DNA from: Plantago major
Taxonomy: Eukaryota > Streptophyta > Magnoliopsida > Lamiales > Plantaginaceae
NCBI GenBank assembly: GCA_026545765.1
Contig: CM048844.1
Span: forward strand, 62,051,035-62,115,034
Length of the DNA stretch: 64,000 bases
Direction: 5' to 3'
The first letter of the stretch is position 1. The number at the start of each line of letters is the position of its first letter. The notes under the pieces were generated by a model. It was not told where the DNA came from and made no database searches. It saw nothing but the letters and a program-made list of their open reading frames with translations. Both the position numbers and the translations under genes were made by a program. This document shows positions 13,141 to 25,024 of the stretch, in pieces.

Positions 13141-13793
13141 GAAACTTTTAACAGAATAGATAGGTGGAAAAGTGCTTTCTAAGACTTTACTTACTTCCAA
13201 GTGAGGAAACTCAGTAGCATGTTCCTCAGAAACCCTGGGGGTTTCTGGCACCTTTTCTGTAGATACTGCTTGTTCAGCAGTTTTAGTTTCTTTCGGAGGA
13301 GATGACACAACTGTTTCTCCATCCAATTGTTCTTCTGACTGAGCCTGTAAGAACAAACATAAGAGATTTTAGTAGTGGGTTTTCCAGAGCATTCGTTGAA
13401 GAAGACTATTATAGATTACTTACCTTCTCAGACAAGGTTCAGTAAATACTTCCTCAGAAAGCTTTTCAGCTTCCGGAATCTCTAGGTTTTGGGGTGTTGG
13501 TTCCACCACCACTACTTCCTCATTTGGAGCCTAAGAAGAGGCATTAAGAATATTAGAACATAAGAGCAATCTTAGTTAGTTATTTCTTGTTCAGAGATAA
13601 CTTTTACTACCTCTGGGACAGGCTCTTCTTGATGTTGTGAGGTTGGAGGAACCTCTTCTTGATTCAAGGGGGTGGACAGGTTTTCTTCCCCCTGAAAGTG
13701 TGTCTCCAAGTTGTCCCAGAATAAATAAATTTTATGAGTAACAAGTTAACATACAATTATGTTGACATGTTAGATACAAACTATCTTTGTTAC
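13141..13793 (-). other. Intron cluster in the post-pol gene of copy B
   Basis: On the minus strand the first GT donor lies at 13793, after an exon ending in CAG. Further short GT-AG introns follow, as in D. The fourth intron is present here, with donor GTAAGT at about 13194, and copy A has inserted inside it. This shows that the fourth intron was present in family 1 and is not peculiar to D. Confidence 0.68.
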
Positions 13794-15340
13794 CTGAATA
13801 GAGTCAGGCTGATCATTGATCTCTTGAACTTGTGGTGATTCCACAGTCTCTCTGTGCTCATTAATGATCTCCTCTGCAGTATCATTCTGAGTCTCCATCT
13901 CAGTTTGATCCCTTTATGAGAGTTGAGCTCTCTTAGAAGGTTGAGGAACCTGTTCAAGAAGAGGGTTTTCTTCAGCAATATTAAGTGCTGGCATTGTGAG
14001 TGAGGAAGCAATGGCAACATCTTCCATCATTCTATCTTCCTCACCCAGGCCTTCTTCTTCCTGCTGGGCAGAGGGGCTCTTGTCTTTCTGAAGAGCTGAG
14101 CTTGAAGCTCCTCCATGGGTCTCATACTTGAACCTTTTGAGTACTTTTGCAAGTACTTCATCATCCTCAGAATCACTATTCTGTGTTGGTGCAGACCCAT
14201 CTATGATATTTCTATCATGTTTGGAGAGTTCTGGAGCATTCTGGTTCAGGACTCTTGGGGCATTCTGGATTTGCCTTTCTGAGCATCCAACATCTTTTGC
14301 GTCCTCTTTCTCTTGGCAACTAGAGGTTTAGCTTTGGTTTGCTCAGAGACCTCCTCACCTTGATGTGCAGTTTCTTCTTCTTCTGCCTTTCTAAGTGCGT
14401 TCTCAACAGCAAGTTTCTCCTTTTCTTCAAAAGCGTGTCTGAAAAGGGAGTTGGTGATTGGGATTTCCTGCCTCTCTCTGAGAGTGATTCCCATTGTTTC
14501 CAGAATGTAACAGATCCTGAGACCAAAGTGCATATTGGCCTTTGGCTCAGCAAGGCCATTGATGATTTTGGGCTCAAATTCCTCAATGTGTCCAAGAAAT
14601 TTGTTGAAGGCGTACTTCCCCCAATTGAAGTGGGTTTCCTGCCCTTCATGCTTCTTGTTCAGAAGATGCATCATCATCCATCTCTCCATGCTTATCTGGT
14701 CTACTCCACCTTTGTTTCCATCAAAGCAATGGACCAGAATAAGAGCTAAAGTACTCCAGTGTTTCTGGAGATGACTAGTTCTGATGGCCTTCAGAACAAA
14801 GTCTCCTGGGCAACCTTTTGCATTTTCTAACTGGATTGCTTCAAATAGCTCTTTGACGCCTTGAATCATGGAAGCATCGTTGATGTTGATGTCTTCAAAT
14901 GTTCCTCGATTTTTCAATCGAAATATCTTGCAGAAAGTCTTGCAGTCTAGAACAATATCTTATCCTTGGACTTCAGTCTGCATGTATTTTTCTTCTTCAT
15001 CATTCACAACTTTTGTGAAGATTTTGGAGTTGTTATAGAACTCCAGTACATCTAGTGTGGATAGTCCACTGGGTGCAGCAGATAGAAGCTTGTAGATATG
15101 GGAATTCTTCAACATTCCCAATATCAGTTTCCTTTCTGGTTTTGAAGATATAACTGCTGGGACATATCTCTTTACTAGAAAGGCTCCCCAATTCATTTTG
15201 TGTTTAGGGTTCCAGTCCGATGGGGTAAACTTTCCCAGAAGGCGTGTATTCAACACCTTAAGTTCCTTTCCTCCTTGCTTTTCAGCAGGAGCAGAGGATG
15301 TTGCCTTAGGGTTCTTGGTGGTCATCTTCTTGGGTGCCAT
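13141..15340 (-). pseudogene. Post-pol gene region of copy B (5' part)
   Basis: It begins at the conserved ATG (15340, minus strand) with MAPKKMTTKNPKA, as in A and D. The N-terminal domain, including LSTLDVLEFYNNSKIF and a conserved ERWMMMHLLNKKH stretch, is clear. The basic patch and acidic exons follow. The region is cut at 13141 by the insertion of A, so the coiled-coil and C-terminal parts are outside the window. A few breaks are present besides the introns. Confidence 0.78.
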
Positions 15341-15540
15341 CTCTTATATAGAGTTTAGAGTGAGTGTTTTTGAGATGAATATTGCATAATTAATCGAGAT
15401 TAGTCTATCTTTTCAGAAGACTAAGCACAAGAAGTTGAGTTTTGCAGAGGGGTTTTGCAGAAATCTTGAGAGATTTTGCTGTTTTGATGCAAGTTTGAAA
15501 TTTCGGAATTGGTAAAAGTGTTTGTCTTTTGCCCAAATCC

Positions 15541-15550
15541 TATATATATA
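15541..15550 (-). promoter_or_regulatory. Candidate internal TATA box of the post-pol gene, copy B
   Basis: TATATATATA lies about 201 bp upstream of the post-pol ATG on the minus strand, matching A, D and F in place and spacing. Confidence 0.52.
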
Positions 15551-16263
15551 GCAGACAAAATGTACATAGATACAACATACATATAGCTGAATATGAATGC
15601 GTGTCTTTGCATCTACATAGGCGTGGTGTGTCCTTTGTACTTCATTAAATGCGTAGTGGGCCATGTCTGCATTTCTCAACAGACATTACATGCTTTGTTT
15701 TAATCTCAACCGTTGAGATCAAACGTTTATTCATCAAGGGCTTATATTGAATATCTTGTAATGATATCAATCAACAAATGGTAATGTGCCGACTTGATGG
15801 ATTTTTAATATGCTACATTCATTGTGTCACTTAGTAAAGAGTAGGAACACTTAATCGTTTGAGCTTATCATTCTGAGTGTCAAGTCCTTATCTATATATT
15901 GTTTATCATGAAAATGGTAAAAATACAAGACATTGCACATGTTTGACTTTCAGAACATATACCTTTTGGGCTTTGTGTGTCCATTTCTCTTTATGACTAC
16001 ATAGCTTTCTGAATTCCAGTGTCAGAAGCTTCAATTATTTGAATGTATTTGACCCACTCTCAATAAGTAAGTTCTAGTTTTATTTACTTATTAAGTGTGT
16101 ACCGACCTTTGCCTTTCTCGATACCCGTTCCAGAAATGTTTTGCCTTTCTGAGTGTTGCTACTCAGAAACCTTTGCATCACTTCTTATCAACTTGGCTTT
16201 CTGAGAACCTGTTCTCAGAGGCCTACTCACTTATTCAGTCTTTTAGAGATTCAGGACAATTTT
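15551..16263 (-). other. Pol to post-pol spacer of copy B
   Basis: No coding is seen. It carries the same small hairpins after pol as A and D (near 16115-16235), and the MYB-type near-palindrome around CTCAACCGTTGAG near 15700. Confidence 0.55.
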
Positions 16264-19200
16264 TCAGTCCTTAGGCAACTCCATTAATCCAAGATTATAT
16301 CTTACGGTCAAGAACCGGCTTTCTTGTAAGGGCTTAGTGAAGATATCTGCAAGTTGGTCTTCTGTGCCAATCTTGAGTATCTCCATATTGCCTTTCTCAA
16401 CATGGTCTCTGATGAAGTGGTGTCTAACATCAATGTGCTTTGTTCTGGCATGGAATTTGGGGTTCTGTGTGATTGCAATAGCACTTGTGTTATCACAGAA
16501 AATGGGAGTTTTCTCTTCATTGAGTCCATAGTCTCTGAGTTGTTGTTGAATCCACAGAATTTGTGTTGCACAACAACCAGCAGCAATATATTCAGCCTCT
16601 GTGGTAGAAGTTGCAATTGAGTTTTGTTTCTTGCTAAACCATGAGATAAGTCTAGTTCCCAGAAACTGACAAGTTCCTATGGTACTTTTCCTATCAAGCA
16701 TTGATCCAGCATAATCAGCATCTGAGTAACCAGCCAAACTCAATCAACATTCTTTAGGATACCACAAACCTACATCTACTGTACCATTCACATACCTTAA
16801 TATTTTCATAGCAATGTTGTAGTGTGATTGCATTGGATTTGTTTGAAATATATCACACACTCCAACTGCATATTGAATATCAGGTCTGCTTGCAGTAAGG
16901 TAAAGTAGTGAACCTATCAATTTCCTATACTTGTGTTCATCAACACTCTTATCTGATTCAGTATAGGTCATCTTGGTTCCTATGCTCATAGGTATCATAG
17001 CATTCTTTTCAGAAGTCTTAAGTTTGAACTTTGTGAGCATGTCTTTTGCATACTTTGTCTGACTAATGAATATTCCATCATTGAGTTGCTTGACTTGCAA
17101 TCCTAGGAAATAGTTCAATTCTTCCATCATGCTCATCTCAAACTTACTTTTCATGAGATTTGCAAAGTCATCACAAAGTTGCTTGTCCTTAGATCCAAAT
17201 ATGATGTCATCAACATATACTTGAACTAAGAGTAGTTTCCCATCATGGTTTAAAGTAAATAAAGTTTTATCAACTTCACCTTTCTTGAAACCACTTTCCA
17301 GAAGGTATTTGGACAAAGTGTCATACCATGCTCTTGGAGCCTGTTTCAGTCCATAAAGAGCTTTCTGTAGCTTATAGACCATTCTACTTTCTGAGGAAAC
17401 TTCAAAACCAGGTGGTTGTCCAACATAGACTTCCTCTGCAAGTTCACCATTCAAGAATGCACTTTTGACATCCATCTGATAAACTTTAAAGTCTTTATGA
17501 GTTGCAAAGGCTAGAGAGAGTCTTATTGCATCCAATCTGGCAACAGGTGCATATGACTCATCAAAATCTAAACCTTCAGTCTGGGTGAATCCCTTGGCAA
17601 CCAACCTTGGTTTGTTTCTGGTTATTTCACCAGATTCTTTCATCTTGTTTCTGAAAACCCACTTAGTTCCAATCACAGATAGTCCTTCTACAAATGGAAC
17701 TAGTTTCCAGACTTTGTTTCATTCAAACTGATCCAACTCTTCTTGCATTGCAAAGATCCAGTCTTGGTCTCTTAATGCTTCTTCTATAGTTTTTGGTTCA
17801 ATGTTTGAGATAAAACATCCAAAGAGAGAATTAGCATTTTCAGCTATTGCTCTCCTAGTCCTAACACCTTGATTGATTGGTCCAATTACATCTTTTGCAG
17901 GATGATCCTTGATCCATCTCATCATGGGTTTAGGGCTAGTAGGGTCAACATCTATGTGATCTGAATGTGAATCACTATGATTATGACTTGATACTTCTTC
18001 AGTATCTGTGACATTTTGCACCTCAGAAGGGCGGTGAATGTCTGACACTTTCTCAATGTGAGAGCTTTCTGGGACATGCCTGTCAGAGAGGTCATTTCCA
18101 GAATTAGCTCTCTGATGAACATCTTCAGTTTCCATTTCTGGAATTCTCATAGGAAATTCTTCATCATGTCTGAGAATCATATGGTTGTTACTAGGCATTT
18201 CATGCTTTTCTTTGTCAGAGTCATCCTCTCTTTCCACAATGATGTTTTTCCTTTCTGAGAGTTCCTCTTCAGAATCCTTTATCATTAGTTCCTTCAACCT
18301 TTCTGAGAGTTCATCAGCAAGGGGTGTTTTCTTGCTTCCTTCATAGAATACAACATGAACTGATTCTTCAATCTTCTTTTTTCTTTTGTTGTAAACTCTG
18401 TATGCTTTGCTATTCATAGAATAACCAAGAAACACACCTTCATCTCCCTTTGGTTGAAATGTTCTTAGATACTCTTTTCCATTGTTAAGAACAAAACATC
18501 TACAACCAAATACTTTTAGATGTTTGATATTAGGGGGTCTACCAACTAAGAGTTCATACGGGGTCTTGTCATGGTGTTTGTTTATCAAACATCTGTTTTG
18601 AGTGTAGCATGTTGTGTTTACAGCTTCAACCCAATAAACTTCACTTATCTCAGTGTCAGCTAGCATTGTCCTTGCTGCTTCTTTAAGTGTTCTATTTTTC
18701 CTTTCTGCAACACCATTTTGTTGTGGTGTTCTTACAGAGGAAAGTTGGTGTTGTATACCTTTGCTGGTACAAAACTCCTAATGTACTGGTTGACAAACTC
18801 AGTACCATGGTCTGTTCTGATTGCAGATACCTTGTCATTTTTCATGACTTCAAGCTTATTCAGCAAGTTTGGTATCTCCACCCTTGCATCAGATTTGTGC
18901 GTCAGAAAGACAACCCAAGTGAATCTTGAGAAGTCATCTACAACAACAAGACCATACTTCTTTCCTGCATAACTAGTTACAGATGATTCAAAAAGATCCA
19001 TGTGTAATAGTTGCAGTGGTGTAACACTAGAGTGTCTGATTTTGGACTTGAAAGAGATCTTAGATTGTTTCCCCATCTGACAGGCAGAACAGATACCATC
19101 CTTTCTGAAAGTTGTTTTGGGAAGGCCAACCACTAACTCTTTCTTGGCATGTTTGTTCAGAGTTTTGAAATTCAAGTGACTCATTCTTTTGTGCCATAAC

Positions 19201-19625
19201 CAGTGCTCTTCTGTGTGACTTGATTGCCTCACCATGAGACATTCTTCAGTTGTGGCAGATGCCCGGTCGGCAACATAAAGACTGCCTTTCCGCCAAGCAA
19301 CCAAGACTGTCTGCTTTGACTCATTGTCAGTAAGTTTGCAATACTTTGCTTTGAATTTCTCTGTAAATCCCTTGTCTGCAAACTGGCTCATGCTAAATAG
19401 ATTATATTTCAAACCCTTAACATGTAATACGTTAGTGATAGTTAATGATCCTAATTTGACGTTGCCGAATCCCAGAGAGGGATTTAATTCTCCTCCAGCA
19501 AATCTGATGTCTGGTCCATTGTTGCAAGCTTTGTAGTTGACCAGATTTGCTTTGTCTCCTGTCATGTGCTTTCCGCATCCACTATCAAATAGCCATTGAG
19601 CCTTTGTCCAAGAGGCGTTCTGCAC
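16264..19625 (-). pseudogene. pol: pol region of copy B
   Basis: On the minus strand, the protease FDSG motif is near 19577-19590, followed by integrase zinc-binding and core parts, then reverse transcriptase ([21 protein letters not shown] near 17210), then RNase H (STTEAEYIAAGC) ending ELPKD at 16264. The order and residues match D almost exactly. It has only a few breaks, fewer than A, but it is not intact. Confidence 0.92.
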
Positions 19626-19642
19626 AAAACAGGAAACAGGAT

Positions 19643-22160
19643 TTAGGTTCTTGCTTCAGAAATAGAACCATTTAGGCTAAACATTCTTCCAGTAGGAATC
19701 CACATTTTAGTGAATTTCTTGGGAGTTTGTTTTTGTCTAACTTGATCAGAAGGAGATGCAATAAAATCAGTAATTTTGATCTCAATTTTCCTTCTTGTGG
19801 TGTTTCTAGGTGTTCCTTTTGGTGCTTTCTGGACCCTGGGTTTCTGGGATTGCTTTTCAGCAAACTTAGCCTTTCTGGCTAGGTTCCTTCTAGCTCTGGC
19901 ATTCAGTTTTTCAGTGGCTTGAGATTTCTTCCACTTCTGTCTATTTCTACGTGCAATATCAGCCTTGCGCCATTGTTCTTATCCTTCCTTATATTGTTGT
20001 AGAAGAACTTTTCCAATAGCACGATAGCCAATGCCATTTCGAACACCTTTGGCTTTCTGAATACGTTCTTCAGAAGCCTTACTAGTTTCAGCACCATCTT
20101 TATTTTCGTAAAATGGTACAGCAGAGAATTTGCCTATTCCAGCAATTCTTCCTTTCCTAGTAATGTAGCAATGTGGATGGTTACATGTCTGAGGGTTATG
20201 TTTCTTTTCAGAAACCTTATCCGCAAGTTTCTTGTGAACTTGTTGTTCTTTCAAAGGCTGGGTTGCTACTCCTTTTCCTTTGTCAACTACCCTAGCTTTC
20301 TGACCAATGGTATAGGTTGTTGAAGAACCAATCAGTTGACTTTTTACAAAGGTCAACCTTTCATCACTCTTCTCCAGAGGAGATGAATTACTCGATTGTT
20401 CATCAAGTCCATGTCCACCTTTCTCAGAGGGATCTCTCATATAGGATTGAACCTTAGTGAGTGTGTCACTAGCCTTTGCATAAAATTGGAAGGGTAACTC
20501 TTTCTTTCTGAGTTCTTCATTCTCAGAAAGCAGCTTCATCATTTTCTTAGTAAGTTCATCCAAGGCTAGTTTGTGAGAATTTTCATTCTCAGATATCTGA
20601 GATTTCAGAAAGACTATTTCAGTGTTCTTGTTCTCAGATACTTTGGTTAGCTCAGAAACCTCTTTTTCAAGAGTTTCTTTGCTTTCGTCTAGAATTCTGG
20701 TTTTGGAGTGTGCTTCCAGAAAATCTTTCTCATAATGATCCAATTCACTCTTGACCAACTCCAGATCCTCAATTCCATCATCACTCTCATAGTACAGAAA
20801 TTGTGAATTGTTAGTTACCTCATCAGCCATAAGACACATTTCAATGTTCGAGATGTCCGACCAAAGAATCTCAAAGAACTCCACACATTTCTTTCTTCTT
20901 AAGGCCGAAGTCAATTACATCGTGGGTCATTCCACACAATTCTGGTGATGGTAGGTTTGAGTCATCTGAATCTCCATTTTCAGAATCTGTCTCAAAGTCT
21001 AGAGCATCAAGTTGAATTTAAATCTTCTTCCTTTCTTCAGTCAGTAAGGCCCTTTGATTTCTCTTGAAATTTCTTCTGTCCTTCTTGTCACCTGTCTTGA
21101 GCTTGTTTAAAGCAGGACAATCTCTCTTGAAGTGACCAGGCTTTTGACAATAGAAGCAGATATCATTTCCTATTTCTGTAGCTTTAGTACTAAAACCTTT
21201 CTGAATGGGGGTGTTCAGAGAGTTGTTCACTTGTATGTTCTAGTACTGATGATAGTTTGGGCCAAGATGCTTTTTCAGCTTTTCTTTAGCTTTTCTTCTC
21301 TCAATCTCTTGACTCACAAATTTCTTCATGTGTCTTACTGCAAGAGCATTTTCTTCAGATGCTTCTTTGGTATCCTTCTTTTCAGAAGTACCTTGAGAAA
21401 CTAGAGCAACACTTTGCAACTTTTCAGCTGTTTGTTTTCTCTGAGTTGTCTCATAGTCTACAGTAGCAAGATGAGAGAAGAGCTCTACTGGAGTAATATT
21501 TGGCATCCCTTGATTGAAATAAAAGAACTTAGTATGTTCCCAGTTGTGATTGAGACTTCTGACAATAGTCTTAATCTTTTCTGACTGGGAGTATCTATTG
21601 CTTTCACCAAGTGCAGCCATATCACTCATAAGAGTAGTAAATCTGAAATCAAGTTCTTCCAGAGTTTCAGTGGGACCTTGTTTGAAGTTTTGAAACTTCA
21701 ATTTAAGAACTTCGAACTTGATTTCTTTAGTTTTCTCAGTTCCGGCACAGATTTCTTCAATCAATTGCCAGGCAACTTTCGCCATTATAGCACCCCACAG
21801 TTTACACTGTATGTGCTAAGGTGTCGATCTGATGATTATATTACGAGCTTGACCATCCAATCTGTGTCTCTTGGCATCTTCAGATGTCCAGAGCTCTCTT
21901 GGCTTGTCTTCATATATAATGCTTCCACGAGCAACATGACCACTATCACTAGCAGCCATGTCCTCACTTCCATCTTCCTTGTCCGAGGCTTTTCTTCCAT
22001 CAGACACCTCAGTAACTTGTTTGAGTTGTCTGATTTTGATAGGCCCTTCATTGATGACATAGATCATCTCATCACTAATGGCCTCCAGATGGAGAATCAT
22101 GTTGTTCTTCCATTTCTCGTAGTTTTCTGGCTTCAGAATGGGTGCATCACTCAGAGACAT
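19643..22160 (-). pseudogene. gag: gag region of copy B
   Basis: It starts at the ATG at 22160 (minus strand), MSLSDAPILKPENYEKWKN, which is shared with D and F. The central Gag domain follows, then a CCHC knuckle (CFYCQKPGHFKRDCPAL) near 21110-21160, then a long coiled coil and a basic C-terminal tail. The end lies just upstream of a pyrimidine-rich tract before pol. A few breaks are present. Confidence 0.88.
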
Positions 22161-22263
22161 ACCTGCACACTTAACACACAAATTATATAGTCCTCAGAAA
22201 GGGATAAGGTTCCTTCACCTATCTAGGGATCTAGGTTCAGTGCAGAAGGATTGTGAACCTCCT

Positions 22264-22275
22264 GCTCTGATACCA
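22264..22275 (-). promoter_or_regulatory. Primer binding site of copy B
   Basis: On the minus strand TGGTATCAGAGC lies two bases after the 5' LTR. It is complementary to the 3' end of tRNA-Met, the usual primer in plant Ty1/copia elements. Confidence 0.88.
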
Positions 22276-22277
22276 CT

Positions 22278-23665
22278 TGTTGGTCCAGATAACGGCAAAG
22301 TAAAAGACTAGAGGGGGGGGGGGTGAATAGTCTTTTAAAACTTTTGTCGATAAACACAGTTTCTTAGAAACACAGGGTTTTCGATACTTAAATTCAGAAT
22401 GGAAGAATTTAAGATAGGTAAGTGCAGAAACAATAAGTAAGTGTGTGTGTGCTTTGCTGAAATGTAAATACAGAAAGGTAAATAACACAGCAAGTATAGT
22501 GGTATCTGGAGGTGGCGTAATCCTCCAACTAATCCACTTCGGTCTTTCTGAGACCTAGAATTCACTAGAACATATAATTGAGTTCACCTTACAATAATCC
22601 TTATTCTAAGATTCCTAAACAAATGGTTCCCAACCAAATGTTCCGCCTGATTTATTCCCCAGCTCCTAGAGATAAGTACTTCCTCTACTCAGATAACCTT
22701 GGAGTTATTCTCTGATTTCCCAAATCAAGTACTTCCTCTACTCCACGCCTTGATGGTGTTGGTTATAAGGTTTGTCAGAGAGGCTTCTCGTATAACTTTT
22801 CAGTTATGTTTTCAGAGAGCCTAATAGAACAAGACTACTTAATACACTTGTTCAGTGGATGACAGTCTGCTCTTTACTGATCTTCAGAAATGGTATCTGA
22901 TAGTTTAACTCTTTCACTAATAGCAATCTCTTGTTAAGATTAAGGACAACTTAGAACTACTAGTGATTCTTCAAGCAACAAAAAGCTTTCAGAAAGGGTA
23001 GTAGAGTGCTTGAGAGAATACTTTGCTTGATGGTAAGTTTGCAAGATAGAGCGTTCTAAGGTATGTTCTTCAAGCATCTAAGTGTGTGATATATATAGAT
23101 AAATTTGAGAGGCGTTTGAATTGTATCCGTTGTGCTCTCTATCAAATTATATCCGTTTATATCTTGAACTATGTACTCAGAAGTCACTATCTCATTTTTC
23201 AGAGAGGATCGCTTTAAAGATTTACGATGCATTTAATGCATAGTACTGTTCATTGTCCTTTAGTCTCAACGGATACATGAGCCTTTCTGATGGCTTGCAT
23301 GCTCCATACTCATGATGTCATATGTCCAGAATCATATCCCGAAAATAAGTTAATATACTTAAGAAAAGATTAAGGACATAGTCTTTCTGAGTTAGACTAA
23401 ACCTTTGTGTCTTCATAAACCTTGTGTAATCTTCAGTCTTCTTATCTTCAGAAAAGCTCCATTGCTAGGATTGATCTTCATGGTCTTCTTGAAATAAAAA
23501 TTACACTCAGAGACCTATAATCCTAATACAAGATTTACTAGACTAATCATACTCAGTGATTTCCTCTTTTAAAATGTTCAAGTGAACCAAGAGCACTTAA
23601 TCACCTTTCTGGCTAAGATAAGAACATGTGATGAGTGATCAAAATACTAACAGATATTCCTAACA
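22278..23665 (-). repeat. 5' LTR of copy B (family 1, 1388 bp)
   Basis: Read on the minus strand it starts TGTTAGGAATATCTGTTAG (ending at 23665 in window coordinates) and ends GGACCAACA at 22278. A TATA-like ATATATAT lies near 23090-23100. The poly-C tract, here read as G, is at about 22314-22323. The LTR abuts copy C at 23666. Confidence 0.93.
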
Positions 23666-24248
23666 AAACTCCTCTGTCTACAGGTGCACAAATCAGAAAA
23701 ATGGCAACTGGATTCTGGAACTCAAGCATTTACTACAAAATTCAAGTTTTCCAGAACCAATCCATAAACAACTCATGGCATGGAGAAAAGACAAACCATT
23801 CTTGATTAACACCAGCCACATGAAAAACTGGTTGGATTTTGAAGTTATCAATAGGATAAAAGCCATGAAGAAGGACCTCTCTGATGAATGTCCTTATGGA
23901 AAGCCAGATGATGTGCACAAAATTCCCAATCTGATTGGAACAGGCACAAGGCCATGACTTTTTGTGGAACCCTATGAGTCCTTTTACATGGATGAAGAAC
24001 AATACAAGGGTGACATCAAATATCTGAGGATCATATATGACTATTTCAAGCTATCAGATATCAAGATTGTGCATGCCTGGATATGTGGAAAGTATCAGTG
24101 GGTCAAGCATTTTGTCAAGAAAAATCCTACCAAAACCTACGAAGAAGTCTGTGGATTTGCCAGAGTCACAGAGATGATTGTTAGAACTCTTCTCTATGAC
24201 TACTCTGATGATATAAGAAGGTTTGGTGATAGGAAATTTGCAGATTGA
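23666..24248 (+). pseudogene. C-terminal end of the post-pol gene, copy C
   Basis: The fragment matches the conserved C-terminal domain of the post-pol protein in F (near 46450-47030): NWILELKHLLQNSSFPEP-like residues, SDECPYGKPDDVHKIPN, and YESFYMDEEQYKGDIKYL. It ends at the same stop region as F. The start is lost to the insertion of B. At least one break is present. Confidence 0.75.
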
Positions 24249-24637
24249 TCCATGGAACTGTTTTGAAGACTTGAATATTTTGAAGACTTGAAGACAAGTT
24301 TGTTAGGATGATAACTTGGAGCTTGGTTGCTCATGTTCTCCTAATTTACTATGTTATCTTTCGTATCTTGCTGACTGTACCTTATTGTTGTTTTATCTTG
24401 AAAAAGTTATCTGAACTTTCATTGTAACATATCTGATGAACCTACTCTCAGATATTAATCCATAAAAGATAACTTGTCAGCAAAGATCACATCTTGTGAT
24501 TTGGTTGATGTTTACTTTCTGCACTTAATTATATGAATTGAAAGATCATAAGAAATGATTAAGTGATGGATTGTTTCCTCATCCTGATTTGTAATAGGTC
24601 AGATAGTCATCGTTGACTGATCAAAATGGGGGAAATT
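24249..24637 (+). other. 3' untranslated region and polypurine tract of copy C
   Basis: Noncoding. It ends TCAAAATGGGGGAAATT before the LTR start at 24638. The stretch TGATTTGGTTGATGTTTAC near 24500 is shared with all other copies. Confidence 0.75.
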
Positions 24638-25024
24638 TGTTAGGAATATCTGTTTAGATTTTGATCAGCAACCTAATGACTTATCTTAGCTCAGAAAGGT
24701 GGTTAGTACTTTTGGTTCACTTGAACACGGTAAAAGAGGAAACTCACTAAGTATGATAGTCTAGCAAATCTTGTATAGGATGTTAGATCTCTGAATGTAA
24801 TTTTTATTCCTCTAATGAAGACCAAGAAGAAAGCATTTAGCAGAAAAAGTTCAACGGATTCGAAGATTTGAAGACTGCACAAGATTACTGAAGACAAGGG
24901 TATTCAGATACTTATGATCAGATATCTTGACGACACAAGCGTTTTTAAATAAACAGTGTTGTAAAACATATCTGAGATATAAAAAGTTTCTGAGACAAGG
25001 AAAGTTCCCACAGATATCTACACT
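24638..25024 (+). repeat. 3' LTR of copy C, first 390 bp only (family 2)
   Basis: It begins TGTTAGGAATATCTGTTTAG after the polypurine tract and follows the family 2 LTR as far as CAGATATCTACACT, where the orientation flips. Confidence 0.85.

Larger units (their letters stand above)
13141..23665 (-). mobile_element. Sirevirus-type Ty1/copia retrotransposon, copy B (family 1), split by copy A
   Basis: Read on the minus strand, it has a 5' LTR (23665 to 22278), primer site, gag, pol, spacer, and the first part of the post-pol gene, which stops inside an intron where the 3' LTR of A abuts. The rest of the post-pol gene and the 3' LTR should lie to the left of the window, beyond the 5' LTR of A. 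On the right the LTR end at 23665 abuts plus-strand post-pol sequence of copy C, so B is inferred to have inserted into C. It has about nine breaks in coding parts. Closeness to A and D places it in family 1. Confidence 0.9.
23666..25024 (+). mobile_element. Sirevirus-type Ty1/copia retrotransposon, copy C (family 2), 3' remnant
   Basis: Only the end of the post-pol gene, the 3' noncoding stretch, the polypurine tract and about the first 390 bp of the 3' LTR remain in the window. The left part is cut by copy B and should continue beyond the left edge. The LTR start TGTTTAGATTTTGATCAGC groups it with E and F, not with A, B and D. The LTR does not run to its end but meets an inverted LTR. Confidence 0.85.

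Noticed and set aside
14339-14749. Plus-strand open frame inside copy B
   Set aside because: It is the reverse of the post-pol gene of B and matches the mirror frames in A and D.
11712-23665. A and B as one element with an inverted half
   Set aside because: Each has its own LTR and its own gag and pol, in opposite orientations; nesting explains the junction better.
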